A stretch of 64,000 nt of DNA. It comes from AC-49 sp963817035 (GTDB lineage Bacteria; Actinomycetota; Thermoleophilia; Solirubrobacterales; Solirubrobacteraceae). The stretch lies in the NCBI GenBank assembly GCA_963817035.1, contig CAWFMM010000004.1, positions 868,001-932,000 of the forward strand, read 5' to 3'. Shown in pieces: positions 23,177 through 31,585 of the stretch (the stretch's first letter is position 1; every line of letters starts with the position of its first letter). The position numbers were made by a program, and so were the translations under genes. The notes beneath the pieces are model-generated. The model was given only the letters and a program-made list of their open reading frames with translations. It had not been told where the DNA came from and ran no database searches.

Positions 23177-24451
23177 GTGACCGCCACCAGTGAAGAGCTG
23201 TTCGCCGAGCTGAGCGAGAATTTCGGCAGCGCCACGATCGCCGATCCCTACGCGATCTACGCCGACTACCGTCGCGACGAGCCGGTTCGCCACGGCGACA
23301 TCATGTCCGAGTTCGGGCTGCCGTCGTTCGCCGCCGCGGGTGGGACGCGCGAGGTCTACTCGATCTTCCGCTACGACGACGTCGTCGCGAGCCTGCGCGA
23401 CAACGAGACGTTCGCCAACTACATCTGGATGGACCTGTTCATCCCGCTCGCCGGGCGCGCGCTGCTCGGGATGGACGGCGAGGAGCACCGCGCGTGGCGC
23501 GGCCTGATCATCCCAGCGTTCACGCGCAAGGCGGTCGAGACGTGGACCGAGACCGTCATCCGCCCGATCGCGCAGCGCAGCGTCGCCGAGCTGCGCGAGG
23601 CGGGAAACCGTGCCGACCTCGTCGGCTTCTCGCAGCGATTCCCGATGCAGATGATCTACGAGATGATCGGCCTGCCGGGCGATCTGGAGACCTACGAGGA
23701 GTTCCAGCGCCACGCAGTCGAGCTGCTGATCGGGCTCGTGCCGCCGTCGGACCCGACCAAGGTGGAACTGGCGATGGCGTCGTTCCAGCGCGCGATCGAC
23801 GCCTCGACCGCGCTCTACGCGATGATTGAGCCGGTTGTGACGGCGCGCCGGGCCGAGGGCGCGACGGGCGCCGACCTGATCAGCCACATGATCAGCACCG
23901 AGTTCGAGGGCGGCCAGCTCGACGACGAGCAGATCACGAACTTCATCCGCGCGCTGCTGCCGGCGGCGACCGAGAACACCTCGCGCCAGTTCCTCAACAC
24001 GACGACGCTGCTGCTCCAGCACCCGGAGTCGCTGCACGCGGTCCGCGACGACCGGTCGCTGCTGCCGGGCGCGCTGGTCGAAGGCGAGCGCTTCGACGGC
24101 CCCGTCGCCGTGCTCACCCGGATCACGACCCGCGACGTCGAGGTCGCCGGCGTGACGATCCCTGAGGGCTCGGGCGTCGCGCTGGTCGTCAACTCGGCCA
24201 ACCGCGACGAGGAGACGTTCCCCGACGCCGAGACGTTCGACGTGCGCCGCAGGGGCGCGACGCCGCTCGTCTGGGGCCTGGGCCGTCATGTGTGCCCGGG
24301 AATGAACATCGCCCGCAGCGAGATCGGCTGTGCGCTGGAGGCGATGTTCGACGGCCTCCCGAACCTGCGCCTCGACCCCGACGCCGCCCCGCCGGAGATC
24401 CGCGGCGTCCACGCCCGCGGGCCCGCGGCGCTCAACGTGATCTGGGATTAG
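23177..24451 (+). CDS. Cytochrome P450
   Basis: 424 residues. I-helix motif PAATENTS (acid-alcohol pair E-N-T), an ExxR in GERF, and the haem loop WGLGRHVCPGMNIARSE near residue 370. Two Met-rich stretches (MQMIYEMIG) lie in the substrate-recognition region. Not followed by its own ferredoxin, so it probably shares one from 7022 or 11896. The ATG/GTG choice at 23177 gives TATSEELFAELSENFG; AGGAG lies 8 bases upstream. A weak hairpin terminator follows. Confidence 0.93.
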   Translation: MTATSEELFAELSENFGSATIADPYAIYADYRRDEPVRHGDIMSEFGLPSFAAAGGTREVYSIFRYDDVVASLRDNETFANYIWMDLFIPLAGRALLGMDGEEHRAWRGLIIPAFTRKAVETWTETVIRPIAQRSVAELREAGNRADLVGFSQRFPMQMIYEMIGLPGDLETYEEFQRHAVELLIGLVPPSDPTKVELAMASFQRAIDASTALYAMIEPVVTARRAEGATGADLISHMISTEFEGGQLDDEQITNFIRALLPAATENTSRQFLNTTTLLLQHPESLHAVRDDRSLLPGALVEGERFDGPVAVLTRITTRDVEVAGVTIPEGSGVALVVNSANRDEETFPDAETFDVRRRGATPLVWGLGRHVCPGMNIARSEIGCALEAMFDGLPNLRLDPDAAPPEIRGVHARGPAALNVIWD

Positions 24452-24475
24452 CCGGCGGGCATCGCCGCTCGCCGG
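24452..24475. terminator. Short hairpin between convergent genes
   Basis: CCGGCG and CGCCGG form a 6-bp GC-only stem with a 12-base loop starting just after the P450 stop and ahead of the SMP-30-like gene end. Weak but well placed. Confidence 0.35.
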
Positions 24476-24484
24476 GCTGTGTAC

Positions 24485-25357
24485 CTACGAGGAGGCGGTG
24501 CGCAGGGAGCGCCCGGTCGAGGACACGACCAGCGTGCGCAGCCGGTGGATCTCTGACGAGCAGCAGATGAAGAGCCAGTTGAAGTCGGGGCCGCCCCAGC
24601 ACAGATTCCCGCTGCGCGCCGGCGTCTCGATCAGCCCGAGCTGCCTCCCGGCGGGGTCGAGCACCCAGATCCCGCCGGGACCGGTGACCCAGATGTTGCC
24701 GTGCTCGTCGCACTTCATGCCGTCGACGTGGCCGCTTTCGTCGACGATGCCGGTGGCGATCACCCGGTCGCCGGACAGCGAGCCGTCGGCCGCGACGTCG
24801 AACGCGCGAATCGCTCCCGGCGTCGAGTCGTTGACATAGAGCACGCGCTCGTCGGGCGAGAAGCACAGGCCGTTGGGGAAGTCCATGTCGTCGATCAGCA
24901 GCTCGGGCTCGCCGGTGCCGCCAATCCGGAAGACGCCTTGGAAGTCGAGCTCGCGCTCCATCGCCGGGCCGAGGCGGTTGGGCCACCACGAGTCGGTGAA
25001 GTACAGCGCGCCGTCGGTGCGCGCGACCACGTCGTTGGGACTGTTCAGGCGCCGCCCCCGGTAGCGGGAGGCGAGCACCTCGCGACCGCTGCCATCGCCC
25101 GAGGCATCCATCGCCACAACCTGGCCGGTGGCGCCCTCACACACGATCAGGCGACCGTCGTGGTCGATCGCCATGCCGTCGGCGAGCGAGGTCGCGGCGC
25201 AGACCTCGCGGACGCCGTGGCCCTCGTCCCAGCGCAGCCGCCGGCTGGCCGGGACGTCGCAGAACAGCAGGTACTGCCCACCCGGAACCCAGACGGGCCC
25301 TTCCGTGAACCTGAAGCCGGAGCCCAGAAGCTCCAGCTCCTCGCCCGGCGCGACGAG
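24485..25357 (-). CDS. SMP-30/gluconolactonase-like beta-propeller, start codon unclear
   Basis: From an internal ATG at 25174 there are 229 codons with SMP-30 features: NSPNDVVARTDGALYFTDS, FPNGLCFSPDERVLYVNDS, DGMKCDEHGNIWVTGPGGI, SGNLCWGGPDFNWLFI. Homology clearly continues upstream of that ATG, with LVAPGEELELLGSGFRFTEG and PVWVPGGQYLLFCD, to about 25357. No ATG, GTG or TTG is in frame before it. The open frame enters the end of the Rieske-type gene. The start may be a rare codon, or a base may be missing. The family includes lactonases; here it may open a lactone made by the oxygenase. Confidence 0.75.
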   Translation of the reverse strand, partial: LVAPGEELELLGSGFRFTEGPVWVPGGQYLLFCDVPASRRLRWDEGHGVREVCAATSLADGMAIDHDGRLIVCEGATGQVVAMDASGDGSGREVLASRYRGRRLNSPNDVVARTDGALYFTDSWWPNRLGPAMERELDFQGVFRIGGTGEPELLIDDMDFPNGLCFSPDERVLYVNDSTPGAIRAFDVAADGSLSGDRVIATGIVDESGHVDGMKCDEHGNIWVTGPGGIWVLDPAGRQLGLIETPARSGNLCWGGPDFNWLFICCSSEIHRLRTLVVSSTGRSLRTASS

Positions 25358-25358
25358 A

Positions 25359-26375
25359 TTACGCGCGGCGGTTGATCCCGAGCAGATCGGTGATGTCGCG
25401 CTGCGGATCGCCGTCGTCGAGGTAGGACGTATCGCCGTCCTGCTGTCGGGCCACGAGCGCCTGGTAGATCTTGCGGTAGCGCAGGCCTGCCTTGTCGAAG
25501 CGCGAGCTCAGGTCGGAGTTGGGCCGCGGCAGCACGTAGGTCTCGTTCTGCCTGCGCACCGCCCAGTTGTCCTGGCGCCCGACGATGTGCGAGGTCAGCG
25601 GGAACATCGTGCGGCCCATGCGCGTGATGTGCATCGGGTTGTAGGTGACCGGGGTGCGGGTGCGCCCGCGGGTCTCCGGGTTGGCCGGGTGGATCATCCG
25701 GATCGACATGCCCGGGTTGTAGTCGCCGTGCAGGATGCAGACTCCGCTGCGCACGTGGGTGTGCGTGACCATGCGCACGTTCTGCTTCGTCGCGCCCTTG
25801 ACCAGTGACTTCTGCATGTCGGGCACCGGTCGGCCGTGCGCGGTGCGGATCATCGTCACGGTCTCCGAGGTCGACTCGACGTCGATCACGTCGTCCTCCG
25901 ACAGCGCGTCGCCGGTCAGCTTGGAGTGCAGGAAGTCGGCGTGGGTGAGATCGAGCAGGTTCTCGCAGATCAGCTCGTAGGTGCAGTCGAAGAGCACCGA
26001 GCCCTGGAAGCGGCGCGGCATACCCTCCTCCGGGGTGTGCGGGATCGACGGCAGCAGCTCCACCGACGCGTTGGCCGGGTCGCCGTACCAGACCCACAGG
26101 TAGCCGTAGCGCTCGGCGGTCGGGTAGTCGCCGCCGTTGGTGAGCTCGCTGGCGCGGCGCTGGGCGACCGGCGTGCCGGGCAGGTCCTCGGTCGCACGGA
26201 AGCGCGCGCCGTCACGCCACATGACCAGCGGGTTGCCATGCAGCGCGCGGCGCACGGGCCGCCGGCCGATCTGGACGGTGTGGATCATCGGGAACCACGC
26301 GTCGCGCAGGGCGAAGCTGCCGGGCCGGAACTGGGCCGCGGGAGCGTTGGTCGGGGCGGGCTGCACGGTGCTCAT
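25359..26375 (-). CDS. Rieske-oxygenase catalytic subunit lacking the Rieske cluster
   Basis: 338 residues. The N-terminus keeps the frame of a Rieske oxygenase alpha subunit (LRDAWFPMIHTVQIG at 23-37, NPLVMWRDG at 48-56, RYGYLWVWYGDP at 89-100), but the CxH and CxxH segment of about 40 residues that should lie between EDL and GDYPTAERYG is missing. The catalytic domain is intact: N139-L-L-D142-x2-H145-x4-H150 for mononuclear iron, with a probable third ligand D269 in GRQDNWAVRRQ. Its ATG overlaps the stop of the upstream gene (ATGA), which encodes a separate Rieske protein. NdmC of caffeine degradation is a known oxygenase that also lacks its own Rieske centre and borrows one. Confidence 0.85.
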   Translation of the reverse strand: MSTVQPAPTNAPAAQFRPGSFALRDAWFPMIHTVQIGRRPVRRALHGNPLVMWRDGARFRATEDLPGTPVAQRRASELTNGGDYPTAERYGYLWVWYGDPANASVELLPSIPHTPEEGMPRRFQGSVLFDCTYELICENLLDLTHADFLHSKLTGDALSEDDVIDVESTSETVTMIRTAHGRPVPDMQKSLVKGATKQNVRMVTHTHVRSGVCILHGDYNPGMSIRMIHPANPETRGRTRTPVTYNPMHITRMGRTMFPLTSHIVGRQDNWAVRRQNETYVLPRPNSDLSSRFDKAGLRYRKIYQALVARQQDGDTSYLDDGDPQRDITDLLGINRRA

Positions 26376-27532
26376 GGCGGACCTCCGTCGGTCGGTTGCT
26401 CGTTGGGCGTGCTGCGCAGTTCACGGAACGCCTCGATGCCGTCGTCGACGATCGAAGGCACGCGGTCGGCGATCTCCTCGGCTCGGTCGGCGGCGCGACC
26501 GGCGAGCCGGCGTCCCGTGCCCATCGCGCGGATCAGCTTGGTCTGCGCGCGGCCACCGTCGACCTCGCCGCGCCAGCGCACGACGGTGCGGTACGGGCCC
26601 AGCGGGGTCAGCGCGACGACGATCCGCGCGGCGGGGTGGCGCCCGTCGGCATCGACCTCGACGCGCGCCAGGCCGGTGGTGGCGACCATCGTCGTCGTCG
26701 ACGTGACGACGCGGCGGACAACCGACTCGAACGTCGCGATGCGCGGGGTGGCCAGCGCGATGCGGTCACGGCGGACGCTGATCGCTCCGCCGCGGACCTT
26801 GACCTCAGGGCTCGACAGCTCGTCGCCGGCGCCGACCAGGCCGCCGAGCCCGAGCGCGACGCCGGGGTTGTAGAGCAGCGCCTCGGCGACGCGGTCGTGC
26901 GGCGCACGGATCTCAACCGTGCCGCTGAACGCGACCTCGCCGGAGACCGGGTGCGGCTCGGGTCGCGAGCCGGGCTCCGGGTCCTCTTCGCCGGACCACA
27001 CCAACACGAGGCCGTCGACGACCAGTGCGTCGAACATCGTCGTCCCGTCGTCGGGCTCCTCGCCGGTCGGCGGCCCGACGGCGCGGGCCAGCAGCTTCGT
27101 CCGCAGCCCGAAGCCGAGCACGTCGGCGACGTTCTCGGCCGTCGTGAACGCAGCGACGCGGATCGAGCCCGGGACCTTCTCGTCCTCGCTGAGGTTGGGG
27201 ATGGCGGTGCAGCGCCCGTTGGCCCCGTCGAAGCACCAGCCGTGGTAGGCGCACTGGAGGTAACCGTCCTCGGTGATGCGGCCCATCGACAGCGGCAGGC
27301 GGCGGTGCGGGCAGCTGTCGTCAACGGCGCGGACCGTCCCCTCGAGGTCGCGGTAGACCGCGAGGTCGCGGATCCCCAGGCGAAACGCCTTGGGGTGCTG
27401 GGCGACCTCTTCGCTGTGGGCGATCGGCCACCAGGCGGGGGCGACGCCGAGCTCGGGCTTCGGACGACGCGCCACACGCGAACCGCCTGCCTTGCTCCCG
27501 GGTTCGTCGGTGGTCGTGCTGTCGCTCGTCAC
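26372..27532 (-). CDS. Rieske [2Fe-2S] protein with degenerate oxygenase C-domain
   Basis: 386 residues from a GTG at 27532. The Rieske site is complete: C74-P-H76 in DSCPHRRLPLSMGRI and C94-x2-H97 in LQCAYHGWCFDGANGRC. The C-terminal half (GTVEIRAPHDRVAEALLYNP, GLGGLVGAGDELSSPEVKV, RIVVALTPLGPYRTVVRW) looks like the SRPBCC-type oxygenase domain, but the expected D-x2-H-x4-H iron site is absent. It is coupled to the cluster-less oxygenase downstream. Together the two proteins supply one complete set of metal centres. The conserved N-terminus AWWPIAHSEEVAQHPKAFRL supports a start near this GTG. Confidence 0.82.
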   Translation of the reverse strand: MTSDSTTTDEPGSKAGGSRVARRPKPELGVAPAWWPIAHSEEVAQHPKAFRLGIRDLAVYRDLEGTVRAVDDSCPHRRLPLSMGRITEDGYLQCAYHGWCFDGANGRCTAIPNLSEDEKVPGSIRVAAFTTAENVADVLGFGLRTKLLARAVGPPTGEEPDDGTTMFDALVVDGLVLVWSGEEDPEPGSRPEPHPVSGEVAFSGTVEIRAPHDRVAEALLYNPGVALGLGGLVGAGDELSSPEVKVRGGAISVRRDRIALATPRIATFESVVRRVVTSTTTMVATTGLARVEVDADGRHPAARIVVALTPLGPYRTVVRWRGEVDGGRAQTKLIRAMGTGRRLAGRAADRAEEIADRVPSIVDDGIEAFRELRSTPNEQPTDGGPP

Positions 27533-27623
27533 GACGGAAAAATGTATACGTTTGCCGCGCGGGCTTCCAAACTCTAAGCTCGTGACCGGCTCGTCCAGAT
27601 GCATCCAGGAAGTGGGAGATTCG

Positions 27624-27677
27624 ATGACGGACATTGTGACCTGCGTACTCGCCGCGAGCGACGAGTACGTTGGCTGA
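27624..27677 (+). promoter_or_regulatory. Leader ORF and hairpin before the LLM gene
   Basis: A 17-codon frame from an ATG at 27624 (MTDIVTCVLAASDEYVG) ends in a TGA that lies just inside the LLM coding region. Its 3' half contains an 8-bp stem (CGTACTCG at 27644-27651 with CGAGTACG at 27662-27669) that ends on the base before the LLM TTG. Translation of the leader would open the hairpin, so coupling or attenuation is possible; chance cannot be excluded. Confidence 0.3.
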
Positions 27678-28611
27678 GCTCAACGTCGGGGTCTGCGCGT
27701 GGTCGATGCAGTCGACCTACATGCGCCCGCGCTCGCACCGCGTCCTCTACGAGGAGGCGCGCCGCCAGGCTCAGCTCGCCGAGTCGCTGGGCTTTGACTC
27801 GTTCTGGATGGCGTCCCACCAGTTCGCCTACGACGGCTACTGCCCGTCGCTGCTCAACGCCGCGTCGTACGTGCTGGCCGGTACGACGACGCTGAAGGTC
27901 GGGGCGGGAATCCTGCTCTACGCGCTGCACGGCCCCCAGCGGCTGGCCGATGCGGCGGCGGCGGTCAACTCGTTTGCGCCCGGCCGGCTGGCGGTGGCGA
28001 TCGCCGGCGGCTGGCGTGAGATCGAGTTTCGCGGGACGGGCATCTCGCTGCGCGATCGCGCGCGGTTGATGGAGGAGTACACCGCGGCGATCGTCGACGG
28101 TGAGCAGGCGCCGCGATTCGCCGGGACCGAGTTGTGGATGGGCGGCTTCGGCCCGGCGCCGATGCGCCGCGCCGGGCGCTACGGCGTGTCGCTGTTCCTC
28201 GCCTACTCCGGGCCCGATGAGATCGCGACGCGGCGCGGGATCGCGCTGGAGCATTGGCGTGAGGGTGCGCCGCCGCCGAAGGTCGCGGTGGTCAAGGACG
28301 TGTGGATCGACCCGAGCGCGGCGCGGCGCGAGTGGATCGCCAAGCGCCAGCGCGAGATGTGGCGCTTCTACGCGAAGTTCGGCGATGGCGCGGGCGGGGG
28401 CACCCTCGAGGAACGCCTTGACGCGAACATGGCGTGGGGGACGATCGGCGAGGCCGACGCGGTGCTCGAGGCGCTGATGCCGCTCGTCGCCTCGGGGATC
28501 GACGAGCTCGTCCTGCGCGTCCGCTTCGACGGGGTCGAGCCCGCAATCGTCGACGAGTGCATGGAGCAGCTCGCGGCCGAGGTCGTCCCGGCCGTCAGGG
28601 CCGCGGCATGA
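27670..28611 (+). CDS. LLM-class flavin/F420-dependent oxidoreductase
   Basis: 313 residues, luciferase-like TIM barrel: EARRQAQLAESLGFDSFWMA near the N-terminus, TTLKVGAGILLYALHGPQRL, APGRLAVAIAGGWREIEF, and a late GTIGEADAVLEALMPLVASG. The cofactor could be F420 or FMN. TTG start directly after a hairpin. Its stop overlaps the start of a second, shorter LLM-like protein (ATGA), which hints at a hetero-oligomer like luciferase alpha/beta. It is divergent from the Rieske pair. Confidence 0.85.
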   Translation: MAELNVGVCAWSMQSTYMRPRSHRVLYEEARRQAQLAESLGFDSFWMASHQFAYDGYCPSLLNAASYVLAGTTTLKVGAGILLYALHGPQRLADAAAAVNSFAPGRLAVAIAGGWREIEFRGTGISLRDRARLMEEYTAAIVDGEQAPRFAGTELWMGGFGPAPMRRAGRYGVSLFLAYSGPDEIATRRGIALEHWREGAPPPKVAVVKDVWIDPSAARREWIAKRQREMWRFYAKFGDGAGGGTLEERLDANMAWGTIGEADAVLEALMPLVASGIDELVLRVRFDGVEPAIVDECMEQLAAEVVPAVRAAA

Positions 28612-29429
28612 ACGCGCTGCGGGTGACGCTGTGCGTGCCCGGCGCGACGGCGGCGCAGCTGCTGCCGGTCGCGCGACTCGCCGACCACTGGAACCTCGGC
28701 GGGCTGTGGATCGGCGACCCGGCGGGTCGCGCGGCGAACCGTGAGGACAGCTACGTCACCGCGGCGGCGGCGGCTGTCGCCTCGGCGACCGAGGACCTGC
28801 GGATCGGCGTGCTCGTCGCGCTGCCCGAAGGCCAGCACGAGATCCGCGTAGCCGAGGACGTCGCGGTCGTCGACAACGCCTCGGGTGGGCGGATGGAGCT
28901 CGGGTTGGTCGCGCCGGCGTCCGCCTCCCCCGACGACGCCTGGGTCACGCGGGCGGCGACGTTCCTGCGCTCGTGGAGCGACTGGCCGATGCCCGACGGC
29001 GGCACGGTCGCGGTGACGCCGCTGCCGGCGCAGCCCTGGCTGCCGCGCGTGGTCGTGGGGGAGCGCGCGATCGCCGAAGCGCTCGACGCGGGGTGGATGG
29101 CGCTCGACGGAGACATCGCGCCCGCGCGCGAGGCGCTGGTGGCGCGGCGCACGATCGCGGCGCGCACGCTCGGCGACGTGGCTGTCTTCGACTGGCTCGC
29201 CTCCGACCCGCCGGCGCGAGTGGCGGAGCTGCGGGGCGATGCGTCAGCGCTCGGGGCCCACGAGCTGCTGCTGGTGTTCGCCGCCGCACCCGACGCCCGC
29301 GACATCGAGATGCTGGGCCGCGTCGTCGTCCCGGCCCTGCGCTGCGTTCCCGACGAGATCGAAGGCATCGTCGAGGACGCGTGGACGTGGCTGACCGAGC
29401 ACGCGGACATCCACGACGCGCCGGCGTAG
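28608..29429 (+). CDS. Short LLM-like protein, partner of the preceding gene
   Basis: 273 residues with a reduced luciferase-like pattern: ARLADHWNLGGLWIGDPAG, TEDLRIGVLVALPEGQHEIR, VAVVDNASGGRMELGL, and an FAAAPDARDIEMLGR segment where full-length members have the end of the barrel. It is shorter and more Ala-rich than its upstream partner and misses several loops, so it may be a non-catalytic subunit. Translationally coupled to the 27670 gene through ATGA. Confidence 0.72.
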   Translation: MNALRVTLCVPGATAAQLLPVARLADHWNLGGLWIGDPAGRAANREDSYVTAAAAAVASATEDLRIGVLVALPEGQHEIRVAEDVAVVDNASGGRMELGLVAPASASPDDAWVTRAATFLRSWSDWPMPDGGTVAVTPLPAQPWLPRVVVGERAIAEALDAGWMALDGDIAPAREALVARRTIAARTLGDVAVFDWLASDPPARVAELRGDASALGAHELLLVFAAAPDARDIEMLGRVVVPALRCVPDEIEGIVEDAWTWLTEHADIHDAPA

Positions 29430-29540
29430 CGAACGTCGCTGGTGACCCCGCCCAGGCCAAAGGGCGCGTGAGCGGCATGGTACAGTCTCCGCTTCGAGGG
29501 GAGAGTCGTCCGGGTAAGCCGGACAGAGAGGGTTGAAAGA

Positions 29541-30803
29541 TTGACCACCGCTGCTGACCATCCGATCGTCGGGCTCGTCGCGTGGGAGCCCGATCGGCCA
29601 GCTGAGCGCATCACCGACGACATCCTCATGTCGCGCGGGACCTCGAACAGCTACGTCGTCACCGACGCGGCCGGCGACGTCGTCATCAACACCGGGACCC
29701 CCTACCAGGGCGCCCGCCACCGCGAGCGCTACGAGCAGCTGCTCGGCCGGCCGCTTCACGTCACGACGATCGTCCTGACCCAGAGTCATCCCGACCACAT
29801 GGGCGGCTGGGAGGCGTTCGCCGACGACGGCGTGCAGACGATCGCCCAGCGCACATACCCGCAGATCCGCGGCGAGCGCGACGCGCTCAAGGACTTCTTC
29901 CTGCCGCGGTCGCGGCGGATCGTCGGCGGCATGAACCCGTCGCGCGCACACCTTCAAACCTGGTTCAAGGAGACGCGGGAGGCCGAGGTCACGACGCTGT
30001 TCGCCGACGAGTACGCGTTCACGGTCGGCGAGCGGCGCTTCGAGCTCTACGCGACACCGGGCGGCGAGACGCTCGACTCGCTCGTCGTGTGGCTGCCCGC
30101 CGAGCGCGCGGTCTTCACCGGCAACACGATGGGCGCGATCTACCGCGCGCTGCCGCACCTCTCGACCCCGCGCGGCGATCGCCAGCGCAGCGCCCGCCAG
30201 ACGATCGCGGACATCCAGCTCATTCTCGACCTCGAGCCGGAGCTGTTGATCACCGGCCACGGCGAGCCGATCCGCGGCGCCGCGACGATCCGCGCCGACC
30301 TCGAGAAGATCCGCGACGCCGTCGCCTACATCCACGACGAGACAGTCCGCGGGATGAGTGAGGGCCGCGCGCTCGCCACGCTGATGGCCGAGATCGAGCT
30401 GCCGCCCGAGCTCGAGCCCGCGCCCGGGCGTGGTCCGGTCCACTGGTACGTGCGCAGTGTGTGGGAGGAGTACACCGGATGGTTTCGCCACGAGTTGACG
30501 ACCGAGCTCTATCCGCTGCCGCAGTCGGCGGTGTGGCGCGAGCTGGTCGAGCTGGCCGGCGGTCCGGACCCGTTGGCGCAGCGTGCCGCCGCCCACGTAG
30601 CCGCCGGCGAACCGCTCCACGCGCTGCACCTGTGTGAGATCGCGCTGAGCGCCGACCCGTCGCACGGCGCGGCGCGGCGCGCTCAGATCGGCGCGCTCGA
30701 GCAGCTCGTCGCGCGCAATGGCGGGCGCTCCTACGACGAGCTCGCGTGGCTCGAGGGTGAGCTCGACATCGCCCGTGCGGCGATGGACAGCGGGCAGGCA
30801 TGA
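29541..30803 (+). CDS. MBL-fold hydrolase with alkylsulfatase-type C-terminus
   Basis: 420 residues. Metallo-beta-lactamase domain: SNSYVVTDAAGDVVINTGTP, the metal motif TQSHPDHMGG (the first His of HxHxDH is Gln), a later TPGGETLDSLVVWLP and a His in LITGHGEPIRG. The C-terminal region (WYVRSVWEEYTGWFRHE, then AAAHVAAGEPLHALHLCEIAL) matches the dimerisation domain of SdsA1-like alkyl sulfatases. Placing it first in an operon with PAPS synthesis and a sulfotransferase suggests handling of sulfate esters, but the Gln substitution makes ordinary sulfatase activity uncertain. TTG start with GAGAGGG upstream. Confidence 0.83.
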   Translation: MTTAADHPIVGLVAWEPDRPAERITDDILMSRGTSNSYVVTDAAGDVVINTGTPYQGARHRERYEQLLGRPLHVTTIVLTQSHPDHMGGWEAFADDGVQTIAQRTYPQIRGERDALKDFFLPRSRRIVGGMNPSRAHLQTWFKETREAEVTTLFADEYAFTVGERRFELYATPGGETLDSLVVWLPAERAVFTGNTMGAIYRALPHLSTPRGDRQRSARQTIADIQLILDLEPELLITGHGEPIRGAATIRADLEKIRDAVAYIHDETVRGMSEGRALATLMAEIELPPELEPAPGRGPVHWYVRSVWEEYTGWFRHELTTELYPLPQSAVWRELVELAGGPDPLAQRAAAHVAAGEPLHALHLCEIALSADPSHGAARRAQIGALEQLVARNGGRSYDELAWLEGELDIARAAMDSGQA

Positions 30804-31585
30804 GCGATCTCTTCGATCTGCACGGCAAGGTCGGTCTCGTCACCGGCGCCAACCAGGGCCTCGGCCTCGGCTTCGCGACCGGCATGGCCAAGTGCGGCGC
30901 CGACGTCGTGATCTGGGGGCGCCGCGCCGAGGCCAACGCGGCCGCGGCGCAGCAGCTGCGTAACTACGGAGGGCGGGTCTTCACGCAGACCGTGGACGTC
31001 AGCGACGAGCAGCAGGTCGTCGAGGGGATCGACGCGGCCGTCGCCGAGATGGGCCGGATCGACTGCATCGTCGCCAACGCCGGCGCGGCCGCGGTGCCGG
31101 AGGCGTTTCATCTCCTGAAGACAGAGGACTACGAGGAGATCCTCGCCGCGGCCCAGCACGGTTCGTTCTTCACCCTGCGCGAGGCGACGCGCCACATGGT
31201 CGCGCGCGCCGACGCCGGCGACCCCGGCGGCTCGCTGATCGCCTGCGGCAGCCTCGCCGCGATCCGTGGCCTCCCGCAGCGCCAGCACTACGCGGCGGCC
31301 AAGGGCGCGGTGCTGGCGATGATCCGCTCGATCGCCGTCGAGTACGGCGGCCGCGGAATCCGCGCCAACGTCGTCGCCGCCGGGTACTTCGACACGGCAC
31401 TCGGCGGGCGCGACGCCGCGCACCTCTCCGCCCGCGCCGAGCAGATGGCCAACCGCAATCCGATCCCGCGCGCGGGCACGCCGGCTGACCTCGAGGGCAT
31501 CACGGCGTACCTGATGAGCGATGCCTCGGCCTACCACACGGGTGACCTGATCGTGATCGACGGCGGAATGTCGGTGGGGTTGTGA
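30800..31585 (+). CDS. SDR family oxidoreductase
   Basis: 261-residue classical SDR: TGANQGLGLGFATGMA, VANAGAAAVPEAFHLL, a Ser in ACGSLAAIRG and YAAAK at the active site, then VAAGYFDTALGGR and a final VIDGGMSVGL. The start overlaps the MBL-fold gene (ATGA) and the stop overlaps the CysQ-like gene (GTGA), so it is part of the sulfur operon. It may prepare or modify the alcohol that is sulfonated. Confidence 0.88.
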   Translation: MSDLFDLHGKVGLVTGANQGLGLGFATGMAKCGADVVIWGRRAEANAAAAQQLRNYGGRVFTQTVDVSDEQQVVEGIDAAVAEMGRIDCIVANAGAAAVPEAFHLLKTEDYEEILAAAQHGSFFTLREATRHMVARADAGDPGGSLIACGSLAAIRGLPQRQHYAAAKGAVLAMIRSIAVEYGGRGIRANVVAAGYFDTALGGRDAAHLSARAEQMANRNPIPRAGTPADLEGITAYLMSDASAYHTGDLIVIDGGMSVGL

